Shown here in pieces: positions 21,801-36,800 of a stretch of 64,000 bases of DNA (positions are counted from its first letter, which is position 1; every line of letters begins with the position of its first letter). The stretch is from assembly GCA_029582265.1 (NCBI GenBank), contig CM055837.1:15722369-15786368 (forward strand), written 5' to 3'. The notes beneath the pieces are model-generated. The model worked only from the letters and a program-made list of their open reading frames with translations, ran no database searches and was not told the origin of the DNA. This DNA is from Zoroaster sp. YZ-2022. Taxonomy: Eukaryota > Echinodermata > Asteroidea > Forcipulatida > Zoroasteridae. Both the position numbers and the translations under genes were made by a program.

Positions 21801-24800
21801 ATTGGATGTAAAGATCCGGTCATAGTTTGGCATCTCTAGGGACTGATGATTAGGAAAGTCCAGACAGTTGGCCAGGGAAATGTGGACATAAAGCCTTCCC
21901 TGAAGGATGAGACTTTTCATCTTTTGGAGAAGGTTTGTCATGTAGTTGTGATACATTACCATCGGGGATGAGTAGGATCTGGAAGTGGACTCTCTCACTC
22001 TCAAGCAGTCCCATGCTGTGAAGGGCGTTGAATCTGATTTGATGCAGTACACAAATTTCTGACCCTTGGGATCACAAGGCAAAGGCGATTTTCGTCCAGT
22101 TAGTGTTGGGTTATCAAATGGCATGTCTGTTTGTTTTGTTTCAGTAGGGTGAAATAACCCATGGTCAAACCATTGTTTCATCAGTTCTTTGTCTTGATGA
22201 GATAAGTAATAAAGGTAAAGAGGTACGCTGCATGTCATAACCAGCTCCGAGTCAAACAATGCTTTCCTTTGTTGTCGAAGGTTAATTGAGGTTCTCTTGC
22301 CTCGTTGACATTCTAATGATCGCCACTTTGCCCAAACCTGAGACATAACCATCAGATCTGCATCCAGGACACTCACCAACCCTTTAGTGACATCATGGAG
22401 ACTTTGAGCGCTCATCTGAATGAGCTCGTCCAAAGTTGTCTTGATCAGGTCATACTCTCTCTTTGAAATGTGGAGTGAGTACCAAATGGTAGTCAAACTG
22501 CTCTCAATGTCCTCAGTGTCTGCAAACCGAACCAACATGTAGAGAAACATGACATTTCTTGCCATGACGAACGGGTCAAAATCGTTAAGAGTGAAATGAA
22601 GCTTTCCCTGGTACCTGGCAGGCAGGGAACCAGCTGTCAAGACAGTATTCCGTAGGTCTCCACAGCCAACCGATAACATACGGTAATCTCTCGCAAAATC
22701 TTCTTCCACCATAGCCCCTTCAGACCATTCATTGTTATCAAGCTTAAGGAAGTCTGTAGCGATGATATTTCCAAAATAATATGGTGAATCACCAAATATG
22801 ATGTACATGTACATTGCCCTGTATCTTTGACCAAGTGTACTTGCTAGTGACTTGATGTTAGCCTTAACCTTACTACATGACTTCTTATGGGCAGCCCAGT
22901 CACGCTGCTGACACTCCTTGTTACAGTACCATGTATTGTTACATCGTCCACACTGAAATAAGAAGAGAATGAAAATGCTTAGGGACAAGGACCAAAGTCA
23001 TGGTACAGCCAAGCCTTTGAGAAGCCCGGCCAGGCCCAGGTTTTTCCCCTGCCTACTGGCCTATATAATGAGCTCTGCTTACCTGGGCTAGGCCCTGCAG
23101 AAGCCCAGGTTATGTTGATCGGCAGGTTCTGTATTGTTACAGGATTAGGACTCACGAAAGACTATTAGGAGGCCAGGCCTGTAGCCTAGGCCTGGCCAGG
23201 CTTCTCAAAGGTTTGGCCATACCATGACTTTGGCCCTCCTCCCTAACAGGATATGCTCCGATTTTTAGGAAAACAACCACATTTAAGGCAACCACATCTG
23301 GTCTCCGCACATGTCGTCTCAGACCTGCGTATCAGCATTTTTAGACTTCTTTTTTTTTGTTATGAACATTTGCCCAATTCGTGTGGCCTTTCTTAGCCAC
23401 CATACTTTGTGTATGGGAAATATGGTCTGGTTCCAATAACAGTGTATACTGTGTACAGTGTATCATGTATTTCACTGGTTGGCAAAAAAAAAATTACAAA
23501 AAAAAAAAATGCATGTCATCGCACCGATTTTGAAGCTGACCTATGACCAGAAACTGGAAAAATTTTTTTAGCTTCAGACACCCTGTTTACTTTCAAATAA
23601 CCACTTCCTGTTAACATATGTATCACTTAAAAAAATTACCCAAAAAAAAAACGCCGGGGGAGAATTCATGAATTTATTATATTTTTAATGTGCGTTATTT
23701 TAAACATGCATTCGCCATGGGAATCCTTATTTTCCCCTCATTTGTGATTGAAATTTGTAAATTACTCTCATGCTAGTCTCAAGTAAATTATTTCACAAAA
23801 TATTGTATCTCATTTGAAGGTGAATTACTTTTATACAGAAAACAAAATTGCTTGTGAAAAAACCAGAAAACGGATTGTGAATCTTTTAAAAATAAATGTG
23901 ATGATAAAAAACAAACTTACCTCGCTCATGGTACCCTTGTTTCCGCAATTGCCACACCTCTTCGGCCCAAATACCTGGCACTCAACAGAGCTGTGTCTAA
24001 CTCTGTCTCTGTCTTGACATGATGTAGTACAATACTCAGCCATTGAGCAATGACCACAGCGCACTAAGCATTCTGGGAGAACTTTCTCACAACGCCAGCA
24101 ATGTCCACACTGAACATCCATGATGAATACTGTATGAGAAAGAGCAAAATGCAAATAGAAAACCGATGAAAATGGCTCAAAGTCAGTAAGATACAATTTG
24201 TGCTGGGACGCTCAACCAGTTAGCGGTTAACCAACCTAAACTGCACTAACCGTTTAGAAATTTTCTAACCGGCTTACCAAAACCAATATTTAAAAAATAC
24301 TACCAACAATTTAGGAAGAGTTTGCCACCCATTTTGTTGTTCTAGACTTTCTTTCTCTTACACCGTATATTTTAAGAAATATATGATGTTTGAACACGTC
24401 GCAAACTGAAAACAATTTTCTGGTTACGTTCGCATTTTCGCATAACTATATCGTATTGTTTCTGGTCAAGAATATGACGTCAGAAACAAGTTTCTGGTTA
24501 GGGTCGTGAAAACACGCCCATGGTCTATATTAGGAATATTTGCAGAAGTGGTTCACACGATCAAACCAAGAATAATCAGTGCTGATTGACTTCAGTGTAC
24601 TTATTTCCCAGCTGAATTTTCCCATTAGAATGAACACGTAATTTCTTAATGCATTTTCACTATCATTAATGACGCAACAATATAATGTAAGCTGTCACTT
24701 TTACAGGGTGGTTTCTGTACTTATCTCTTGATTTTTGTAAAGTTTAGATGCATTTGGGTCATTCCACCAGGTTGGGGCAATCTTTGTGACATATGGTGTC

Positions 24801-27800
24801 TTTGTTAAGTAGGTGAATTGTACTAATGTTCATTATCCTTATTATGAGTGCACATTCTCAGTTCTTCAAATTAGAATGAAATTTCTGCTCTGATAGTGAC
24901 GATCGATATTGACCCATTAAAAATACTTCAGACAAAATTATTTCCAGTGAAGATCAATACAGTTAAGATAATATAATTAAAATTTTAACTAAAAATTTGT
25001 GTTTTTCCTTTTTTAATAATCCTTTACCATAACGTTATATTCAAAAATTATAACTCACCTGGATTTGTGTACTTGTTCTTCAGTTCAGTTCAAATTTACA
25101 AGAGTGTTAAAAGCTCTGTACTATATTGCAAAAGATGTGTGATCTTTCTGTCCTGTTCCACATGCAAAGAAATACCTGACACAATGTGCCTTGAGTACAC
25201 TTACACACAGGGGTTTGGGTTTGAGTTCAATTGTTCAATTGTTCAATTGTTGCACATTATACACAGACACACCTATAATTCCACGTCATAGAAACCAGTT
25301 TGGGAATTCCCCTCATGTGAAATAGCCTATACGTAAATAATAGGGAAGACTGTGCAACCTACATGTACATGTAGGGTTAATTACATTTCATTGTATGATA
25401 AGTAAGACTAATTGCGGTGACACCATGTGGAATCTCAATTGAGTAGTAAGTAGTTCTGAAAAGAACTGGAGGTACAACTCGACGTTTCGATCAGTATGCT
25501 CTGATCGTCCTCAGGAGAATGCCGGACTCTGGAAAATGCTGCTGCTTAAGTAGACTGCTGGAGGATCATCCCATGAATGGATGCTGGAGGATTAGTTCGT
25601 TGAGGCGCGCAGGCGGGAACTGTTGAGACTAGGATCCTAGGGGTTGGGGGAGAGGAGTGTGTGCTCACTGAACTGAATCAGTTGTTAACAAGCACAGGGG
25701 GAAGGAGGGTGGTTGACTTAGGATATAGGAGATCCCTCAGTCTGGGGTGGGTTATGGACTTTGGATATAGAAGATCCTTCAGTCTGTAGTATTGGTCGCC
25801 AAATGTCGCTGATGAAAACATTATTCACTGAATGGCCTACATCAAAGTTATAAATTAATTAAATATAAATATATCAGTTTTACTTGAATATGAATACAAA
25901 TACTTTCATTAACCCTCCTATGACTGTAAGGGTCAAAATCAGTCAAAAAGTGATATATACTTGCCAAGGTACATGTATATCTAGTGCACTTTAAAGTCGA
26001 ACAGTCGAACCTTACGTGTCGTAAGTACATTTTACAGGTTAAAATGAGTTGACTGGTAAAAGCATTGTCTGGTATTGTTGAGGGTGGTCAAAATGACAGT
26101 AAAAACCAGTCAAAAATGCCCCCATGTGCACATTTGGGTCAACAGTTAGAACATATTGTTGTTGACATATTTTGACCTCTATAGCTACTTGCTAAAAGTG
26201 CAGCTATAGTAGGAGGGTTAATCATTATTAAAATACATTTGATAAATTTCATTTAGTGTATGTCCCATGGTCGAGCGATTTAGTGCGTCGGATTTGTGTT
26301 CTGATGGCTGATTCGTCAGAATGTGGGTTCGAATCCCAACCGTGACCGGGGTGCTTGTGTCCTTGAGCAAGACACTCTACTATAATTGCTTCTCTCCACC
26401 CAGGGGTAAATGGATACCTGTGAGGGCAGAGTTGGTTGTTGTGTTTGATTAGCCCATATGCGCCGAAATGGCAGCAATTGAGCTGTATACTTCCCAGGGA
26501 GCTGAGATGGTTTCAGGAATGATTTATGCGCCTGATGAGCAAGGGTAATAATGTAATGCGCCTTGAGCACCAGTTTGGTGGATACATGCGCTATGATAAG
26601 TCAGTCCACATTACTATTATTATCTGTCACACCATAAACCGACCAAAACATTCAAAATCATGCACCAATTTAATCTATACATTGTATTAACTCCAACTGT
26701 AGAAAATATGAAGAATATAGCAGGACTGTGATATTTCTCAAGATTTTTCCTGATTTCAGGATTTTGTTTTTTTATAAATCTCCCTTTGCCTCAAATAAGG
26801 TAAGACAGAAGTAGCCTGTATTGTGTCCAAACTGTGGAACTCTGCCTGAATCTGTTAGGCTTTCAAGCAGCATCTCAGTATTTAAGAAGAACTTGAAAAC
26901 CTACTTGTATAAGGACGTATATGATAGGGCTGTGCGTTTTCGGATATTTTTGGAACCGGATACCCGAAATCAGGAAACTTCGGATACCCGGATACCCGTT
27001 TTCATTTTTGTTGAAAATATTCCTCCGGTGGTGTACAAATACATGTACTGTAAATGGTAACAAAATGACTTTTATAATACAGAGGATACCATACTATCGC
27101 TCTTTTCTTTATTGGAGTGTAATCTCTTGAATTTAAAGATAATTGTGTCTGTACAAGTGCATTGTTCAAGAGTCACAGATTTCTGTTTGCACCGCTCAAA
27201 TGTTAAGTCCGAATTTAAAAAAGTCGTTTATGGGTAATTGGAACCGAAAAATGGAACCGGGTAATGACCGTTTCGGTCGGGTATCTGGATACCCGGCACA
27301 GCCCTAGTATATGATTAACTTTCCGTTTCATGAACTGCATTATTTTGCTTTTTCTGTTTTTATATTTATTTGGTTCATGTATTTCCTCCTGCTAACAGTT
27401 GATATTGTTTTGTGTGCAAGCGCCATGAGTGCCGTTTTGTACAGCGGATACCGGCGCTATACAAATTGTCATTATTATTATTACTATTATTAGTTTCTTG
27501 TTTGTGGGGATGTGGAGAGTCTGTAAATCCTCCAAAATTAAACATCCAGGAGGTTCAGGGGCTTTGTCCTCTATCCCAAAGGGAGACCCAGGCCCGCTAC
27601 CCATTTTTTCATGATTTTTGACTTTTGTCAAATCACAACCCCTGAAATAGCAACAAATTTTACTTTCAAAAGATGGGTAGCCTCAAAATAATGTACATTA
27701 TTACCCCTGCTCATCTGGTGCATAAATCATTCCTGAAACCATCTCAGCTCCCTGGGGAATATACAGCTCAATTGCTGCCATTTCGGCGCATATGGGCTAA

Positions 27801-30800
27801 TCAAACACAACAACCAACTCTGCCCTCACAGGTACCCATTTACTCGGTCATCAGAACACAAATCCAATGCACTAAACCGCTCGGCCATGGCACTCCACAG
27901 AATGTCAAGAGCATGACACACAAGACAAAATGTAACCTTAGAGTGGAAATGACAATTTAAAATACTTCTTAGGATTGAAGACCCGGAGAGGGCATGGTAA
28001 CCATTTGATAATGAACTGAGCATATGAAGGCCAAACACAACCAATCATAAAACTTTGTGAGAATAAAAGTTGTTGTACTGACGCGTGAGAACACTCAAAA
28101 CAAGCGCAACGCGCTCATAAGTTAGAACACTAAAAAACATTAAGGTCAAGCTCATTATGGAAGAGAACAATGTCATCTATTTGACATGTCAGTACTATGG
28201 AGCGCCAATCGGTACAAAATAATTGCAGCTGAAATGTTCGCGTCACTACAGTTCCTATTGCCTTCACTATGGCCCTGGATGGACTAGCTTATTTATGAAT
28301 GGAACACTTCATACAGGTAATAGACTTCTGATATTATTTTATTTACAGACTGTGTACACTACAACATCATTTTTAGGTCAAGCCGGAGCATTTACTGGTC
28401 AAAGACCTAATGCTTTTACAGTATCTTTCAACCAAAAAGGTAAGTCAAATCATTGATCAATAATATTTTTTGTTTGTCTGATTTTTTTTTATCCCAATGA
28501 ATGTTTTTCAGAAAAAAACAAAAACAGGAGTGAATTGGACTACCTGGTGCTGAACCCTCCTGCTACTACAAGAGTCAAAATCAGTCAAAATGTTGATATA
28601 CTTGCCAAGGTATATCTAGTGCACTTAAAAGTCAAACACTGTCAAACCTTACGTGGTGTAAGTACATTTACAGGTCAAAATGAGTCGACTGCTTTTGACT
28701 GGTAAAAAGCATTGTCTGGTATTGTTCAGGGTGGTCAAAATGACAGTAAAAACCAGTCAAAAATGCTCCTGTGTGCACATTTGGATCAACAGTCAAAACA
28801 GGCAGTTGACTGGTATTGAACTCTATAGCAACTTCCCACTAAAGTGCAACAATAGTAGGAGGGTTAAAGGCCGACACTATCGTCATGATCAGAGCAGACA
28901 GTGGCTGAAAATTACTGGCTTATTTATGCAGCAGACACGGTAATATGACTGCATAATGTGGGGTATTATTTTCAGTCACTGAGTTAATCTAAAACTAGCA
29001 CTCCGATTCCATGCCCTGTTGGTCGTGACGATATTGTCCCTTTAAAAGGAATTGCTGTTTTGTGTTACATGTCAAACTTTTATTCCCTTCGTCTAAGTTA
29101 TGACAAAATTGTGAAAAAACATTTTTTTAAATTTACAGAAAAAAAACATGGAGCAAAAGGTTCCCAACAGCAACTTTTTTTTTAAATGTGCTAATTTGTT
29201 TGTGATTTCGCTTAAATCAGAGCACTTAAAGGGACAGTATCGTCACGATCAACAGGGCATGGAATCGGAAGGCTAGTTTTAGATTAACTCAGTGACTACC
29301 ATAATACCCCACATGATAAGGTCATATTTCTGTTGCTGCTCCATAAATGAGCCAGTAATTTTCAGTCACTGTTAATCTTAAACAGGACATCGATTCCATG
29401 CCCTGTCAATAGTCTGCTCTGATCGTGACGATACTGCCCCTTTAAGACAAACAAATTTCCGGATGATTGGTTCCTTTACCAACTTCACATCAATTTAAGT
29501 TTTGGGTAAAAATTCAGTAAATTTGTAATTGGGAAATAACCAATCTTGTATTTTCCATTGGAACATTGCCATTTTACTTGAGGAAATGAATATAAATGAT
29601 GTAAAATTACACCATTTCTCAAAATATTTTGAGAAACATGGTTTTACAGTAAATATGTACTGAAATGAATTTATGGTAGGTCCCGTCATAAATTCATTTT
29701 GGCATTTGTTATACCAAGCTTCTGACAACTATTTATCGAAATGTTTAATTTCAAAGTGTTTATATTGAGGGAATAACAGTTTGTCGTGCGGTCTTTACCG
29801 CAGGTTAACGACCGGTTTTGGGCATTGTCGCGGGCGATAAGGACCGAGCTGAATGGTTGTTAGAAGTTTAGTTTAACAAATGCCAAAATACCCATATGCC
29901 TGTTTCATAAATTCATAAATGCCTTTATGCCCATTTCCAAAATGTAAAAAAAGGAAATTTTGTTGAATACAGCCAAACAGAAATGGGCAAATTCACGTTT
30001 TGGGACACACGAAAACACTTCCAAAGTACATGAGTCAGGTGCGTGATGCCAATCTTCGTCACTCTGATTGGTTGAAATATGCGTCGCCCGTCACACAAAA
30101 CAGCTGGTGAACAGCTGGCATATACGCGCTGTTCTGATTTTAATAAGCCAGTCTATACCATCCATTAAAACCATCTACAATCAGTGCAATTTTTGAAACG
30201 ACCCATTCAGGCCACTCCAAGCCATTAGCTGTTGCCAGTGGCCTCCTATGGTTACCCTTCTGTGCACTGTCACACCACTGAGATTGCAGGGTAAGGTGGT
30301 CTCCCATCGATACATTGCAGGCCATACTAATATGTTCAAACATTTACAGTGGCCTTGGGTGACACACAGTTGATTTTGTAAGATTACTTGGAAAGGACAG
30401 CAGGCTTGTATGTACTAAAGGTTGGTGAAGAAAATATTGAAAATTTAGTGGATCGGAGTAGCCTCCATATGTAGGAGGGTTACACCCCCACATGATTACG
30501 TTTTGTTTAATCAGATTGTCTAAAGTGTCTTGGGCATTTATGAATCCTTCCTAATAGGAAATATCAATGTTCCAGTGAGAAACATTGAGAAATTGCCGGT
30601 AAACCACGGCATTGTTAAATTTGTTGTGTGGTTATTTTTTGTAGACCAAGGAACTATTGCTGATGACATCATTCAGATATTGAAAGCTCTTATCTCCGAC
30701 AAGACTGTTTTCACATCATTTCAAATTAGAGATGTAAGTAAACATAGAATTAACCCTCCTACTGTTTGACCATTTGAAACCATTCAAAATTTCCACTTTC

Positions 30801-33800
30801 TAAAATGGCCATTGGATTTGTACACACATGGTGATACCATTTGAAAAGTGTTGGTAGCAAGCTTTAGTACCATTCAAATCCATTCAAATGGTTTTTGAAT
30901 GGTGGATACAATACACCTTGGTGTGTTTCCATAGCCGAATGGTTTCAAATGGTGCATCAACTTGTCTGAAAAAGGCACCAGAAGTAGGAGGGTTAAAGGG
31001 AAAATATCGTCACGATCAGAGCAGACTTTCAACAGGGCATGGAATCGGTGTGCAGCAGCAACGGTAATATGACCTCATCATGTGGGATATTATTTTCAGT
31101 CACTGAGTTAATCTAAAACTAGTACTCCGATTCCATGCCCTGTTGATCGTGACGATTGTCCCTGTAATGTGTGCCACTAAGAACAGAATAGTACAGTGCA
31201 TTTTGGAATTTTTGAAAAAGCCAAGTAATAGTTTCTAAAATGCACTATTATTAGTTTGATTTTAAGATGTACATGTATTTATTTTTAATATGCATTTTTT
31301 TCACTTATATTAAGCTAAGAAGATTTAACGCAACCTGTTTATATAGGAATTTACATATTTTTATTCCTTTATTGTATAGGCGCTTTCACGTAATGACACT
31401 GCAACATATGATAGCGCCTTGCAACGTCTTACAACTGTCCCCCAGACTGCACCCAACTATTACATCATCGGTGGAACCAAAACAACAGAGGGCGCTGTCA
31501 TCACTAAAGAACGCTTGAAAGCAGTTGATGTTTGGCATCTCAACTCGACAGAGGGAAGGTAAGTGTGTATAGTCTTGGTTCAAAACTGTATGTTTTTGAT
31601 ACACGATCCGACGGCGCTACACGGATGCTACAATCACGAACTGCTACCATACACACGAACCACTATCAAACAGTCTTGGGAAATTTGTATAATCTCCCCC
31701 TGAAAACAGGGGGAAACCACTGCGCATGCGTCAATTTGAAATGCTAGCGCGGCCCACATTTTTTGTTTGCAACAACAGACTGCCGTGAAGTTGTCAATCA
31801 ATAAGTTGTCAAGAATAACAAATTTGGAAGCTATACTTTCAAATCATGTCATATACTCTTCTCCCTTGATAAATTTCTGGCTACGCACCTTACCCTAACC
31901 CTGTGGAATTCAAAGGACACAGAAGGGGTGCACCTCCCAAATGTGCTTTGTGTTTTCATGAAGTATATAAACCATCCTTTTTGCAGTTATGAAGTGTTGT
32001 TTCGGTTTGCGGTAACACCATGTGTTTATCTCAACTATCGCGAAGCTGAGGTACAGGTTCTGAAAAAAAACTTATCGCACAACTCGTATCTCAACCTTCG
32101 TTGAGAACCAGTGTTGGTCAACTCGTTTTTCTCTACTGTCGCTAATGAGAAATATGATTCAAGGAGAACCATGGGGACTTCATGGGTTAATATGGTTCAG
32201 GGAGAACCATGGGGACTTCACGGGTTATTCTCAATGCTTCGATTAGCCTGCTCTAATCTTCGTCAGGAGAAGAGATCATCAGCCTTTGAATTAAAATACT
32301 CTGAGTTTGACGTCAACCCATTATTTGTTTATTTGTCATAGGTGGTTTTTGCTTGAGACTAACTATGATCATTGGATGCCACCGCCAAAGGATGATGACC
32401 GAAGGTAAGATAACCTTTTACGGGTATTAGGGGTGGACGGTATCACAATAAAATCATCACGATATGATATTCCAAAAAGTATTGGCTAAATTGGTTATGA
32501 TTTTGAAGATATCGAAATATCGCCATATTGATGATATTCCAAAAATATCGCTGATATTCCAAAATTATCGCAGACATTCCAAAAATATATCAAATTTATA
32601 TCGCTCTTTTTAGTTCAAATATTGCCGGAATGACAAATTATTTTCAAATTTCATATCATTGTACACGGTAAAATCAACAAAGTTGGTACCGTGAAGAGCT
32701 AAAAAACAGTTCGAAATCACGATGTGGCACCGCTCATGTTCCCAGGACTGTACTATTATGAAAATGCCATCGTTTGAATAGGGAAACATGGGCTACATTA
32801 TGAATGGGTCAATCAAAAGTTGGCACCAACAAGTACTCGGCTCATTTTGGAGCAATTCAATTGCATTTTTGATATTTTTCAGAACTGTAATTTACCTTCC
32901 CTGTAGAACTTGCATGTAAAAGTAGTTCATATTTTGGTGTCCAATGTCATTAATCCTAACCTTCCCAAATCCTCCAAAATCCTCTTTGCTAAAGTGAAGG
33001 ATTTTGGAGGATTGAGGTTATTAGGCATACTTGCCTTTCCATGGTACATGTACATCCATGTTTGTTGTAGTGATTGCAAGGTCAGTGGACACTGTTTATT
33101 GCTCCATGCATGCAGGGAGGGTCCCTGGCCATGTACATGTATCACAGATTAGAAACACATGTGTGCATACATGTCATGTGCTTGCTTTACTACTGAAGGA
33201 TTTTGGAGGATTCAGGTTATGTGTAAGCAAATGGGCCTAGGGAGTTAGGGTTAGGCCATGTTTTTTTAATAACTTGGATTACGGAATCGCCGCTCGAAAA
33301 AATCGCGTTTCTGAAAAAAATTTAAAAAATCCCCGCCCGAAAAATCAAATTTTGTAGTAAACACAACACTTACAACAGTGCCACCGATCGCGTACAAAAC
33401 ACCATCGTGTACAAAACAATACTTTTAGATCACATTTTCTTCAAATACAACAAGATCCCTACAATACATGTACAGTAAATGTGTACACGCATCGTGAGCC
33501 AGTGAACGGAGAAAAAATCGCGCCGATGTATGATGGAAACCAGACCAATGTTATGCATTCACGCAAAAGTGCGAGTCCGCTTATAGACTATACTATTTGC
33601 CCAAGTGCATACATTGGCCATTTAGTAACAACTACATGTACGCAGCATCGCGCGACTTGACCTCACGGCCCAAACTCATGCAATCGATTGCTGTGTCAAC
33701 AAATGGTCTGTGTGTGCGAATTTGTTTAGGTCGCGCGGCGTAAAGTTAGGGTCGGTCAGAAACCGGAAACAGAACATTTTGTTAAGCCTAAACACTCGCG

Positions 33801-36800
33801 ACATTCATTCAGTGACTTTCTGCTTTTGTCTACATAAATTGTGTATAATGTACGTGTTTTAGAAGCCGCCTGCGTGCCTTCGGTATTTTTTTTTTCTTTT
33901 TTGTTTCGCCCCGCCCGATTTCGTGAGCTCGGAATTCCGTAATCCCGATCATTTTCTTTTTTTCTTTTTCTTTTTTTTTCCCCGATCCCCGCTCATTTTT
34001 TGTAGCTTACAAATCCGTAATCCAAGTAATAAAAAACAAACGGCCTTAATGTATGATACATATATTTTTTCATGTATTTAAAAAATCCACGTATTGAGAT
34101 GATAATAATATTAATATCGTATATCGCTGATATTATGGCCGTCGATAATCGACTATTAAAAAAATTCAATATCGTTACCCCCTAATGGGTATGCTTACTC
34201 TCTTTGAATCAAGATATACAAATGAAATACCTGTGAAAGTTTTAGTTTTTGTTGTGTCATGGTTGAAAATGCAGATTGATCATATTCATTCTAATGTGGA
34301 ATTTGGAAAGTGTTCTCTTTCCTAAATTCGAACTGGAAATTATTACTTTATTTGATTCACTCATAAAGATAACAGCAACTCGGAAAAATTTACCCACTGG
34401 TCCGAGACCAAGACTGAAAGTTTTGGTCTTGAGACTGGTCTCGAGTAAAGCTGCGCATTTTTGTTTATTTTGGAAAACAGATACCCAAAATAGGAAATCT
34501 TCGGATACCCGTAAACAATTTTGTAAAAACACATAAATACTCCTGAATGTATAAAATAACCAATATGAACACAACTTTGTCTTGTTTAATTAGAGTCACA
34601 AGATAAATGTAAACTTACTGTAATAATTTCCCACCTCTATATTAAAAATGACTTCTAGCATCCCCATTCCCCACACACATACAAAAATAATTCATGTGTC
34701 CCACACTCGCACTCATCCAATAACTACAAACAAAAGGCATAAATGTCAACTCAAAACAAACTAGATACATCAAACAAAAGCCGGCAAGTCTGTGATCGGC
34801 AAATGTTACTTCTAAAGCCTTTATCCGAGTTTTCTTCATTTTGTTAGCAAAAAAATCAGACACTTCCATTTGTGTGGCTTAACCAGTTCACGTCAGGAAT
34901 AAAAATGTTTTTCTGGGCCCCTGTGCGGGTTTCTTTTTCCCACACACACGTTAATGGAAGCTTCCACAGCTCGTGGCCACGTCTTCCGAGCATGTCACCG
35001 TACACGCGTGGCTCAACCGAGCATGCATACAAATATATCGGAGTTTCCTATGGCGTGTTTAGACGCTCTCCGATCCGTGGTGCAAAACAAAATTGCGTGT
35101 ATACACGGCCTCCAACGCGAACTGGTTAAATGTTCAGTCGGAATTTTAAAAAGTCGTTTACAGGTATAAATTGGAACCGAAAAATGGAACCGCGTAATGC
35201 AGTTTCAGTCAGGTATCCAGGGGCATGTTTTCGCGACTGTAACCAGAAACATGTTTGGGCTTTGGTCATTGGTTAAGCATTTTCACGAGTTCGGTTGTGC
35301 TGCAATGACGTCATTGTTCTGACCAAACGTGAACCGAAGTTTGTGATCGGTTACGCTTGGTTTCAAGAACGAAAGTTTTGTTAATTATTTGTTAAAACAT
35401 GATGAAATGATTGTTCATATACCAGTATATCTTTCAAGTTTATTACGAGCACTCACGAGTAAGTTCTATTTTGCGAAAATTTGAATTACACCGTATATTT
35501 TGAGAAACGTTGATTGAACACCTCACAAACTGAAAACAATTTTCCGGTTACGTTTGCGTTTTTGCGTAGCTATGCCATCTTGTTTCTGGTCAAGAATATG
35601 ACGTCAGAAACATATTTCTGGTTAGGGTCGCGAAAACGCGCCCCAGGTACCCAGCACAGCCTGACAGTATCAAGACCAGTCTTGAAACCTACAACACTAA
35701 TCGTTCAAGATGGACTAACCCTTTTATGATATTGCTGTTTATTTATCAAGATTAATCATCCTTGAATTGTTGTTTGACACAGGGATCCAGGAAATAAAGC
35801 AATGAATGCCACTGGGTCAAATGCCATCGACCTGAGTAACCTACTTGTGGTGTTATCAATTCCTCCAGTTTGCAATGAGTAAGTCAAACTATTCTTATCA
35901 ATAATAATAACCACGGTGTCAGTGTACCAGACAATATTTAAATGGAGTGTCGATGCTGAGCGTTCAAGTTCTGGTGGCATCGGAATGAGGGTTTGAATCC
36001 CAGCCTGGCTGGTCACGGTGCTTGTGTCCTTGAGCTAGGGCTGTGCCAAATATATTTGAATATTCGATTGATGGTTCGAATATCCGGTTTTTTTTTTTAC
36101 AGTTCGAATATTCAAAGAAAAAAGTTTATGTTGAATTTTTATATTTTTTATATTGGCACTTCCATTATTATCCCCCCCCCCCCCCAAATCATCCTCTCGT
36201 CTAACATTTGGTCACCACCTAGCATATTCAGCACTGTAATCAGGCTGTTATAAACATGTACATGTACATGTAATTAAATCAAATACAGAGCACAAAATAC
36301 CAATTTATTAATCTGCTGCAATCATGCCTTGGGTTATTACCATTTTTATAACATATATTTTAATGTTAAATGCTATGTGGCCGAGCGGTCTAGCTTACCG
36401 GACTCAAGTTCTGGTGTTAGCAGCAGAATGTGGGTTCGAATCCCGGCCGTGACACTTGTGTCCTTGAGCAAGACACTTAACCATAATTGCTTCTCTCCAC
36501 CCAGGGGTTAAATGGGTACCTGTGAGGGCAGAGTTGGTTGATTAGCCCTATATGCGCTGTAATGGCAGCAATTGAGCTGTATACTCCCCAGGGAGCTGAG
36601 ATGGTTTCAGGAATAATTTATGAGCCTTATGAGCAGGGGTAATAATATAATGCGCCTTGAGCACCACTCAGTTGGTGGATACGTGCGCTATATAAGTCCA
36701 CACATTATTATTATTACTTATGTAGTTTTAATACATGCACTTGGACTATTTATACCTACATGTAGCAAGTCCATCCTAGTCTGGGTGACATTATGTTTAG

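Larger units (their letters stand above)
32428..34184. mobile_element. hAT-type element (TAGGGGTGGACGG) carrying two further insertions
   Basis: The ends are TAGGGGTGGACGGTATC and ATATCGTTACCCCCTA. The flanks are ACGGGTAT and ATGGGTAT (32420-32427 and 34185-34192), an 8-bp duplication with one difference. The subterminal DNA is full of ATATCG and GATATTCC words. Two other elements sit inside at 32950-33253 and 33253-34049. It begins 24 bases after the NAAA exon 7 donor. Confidence 0.72.

Noticed and set aside
28223..28348. Possible extra NAAA exon
   Set aside because: Exon 3 ends in phase 0 and joins directly to 28349 with the expected protein continuity; an extra exon would break the family alignment.
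36052..36110. Homeodomain-like or regulatory palindromes (TTCGAATATTCG)
   Set aside because: They are the subterminal palindromes of an hAT MITE with an exact target duplication, so no separate regulatory claim is warranted.
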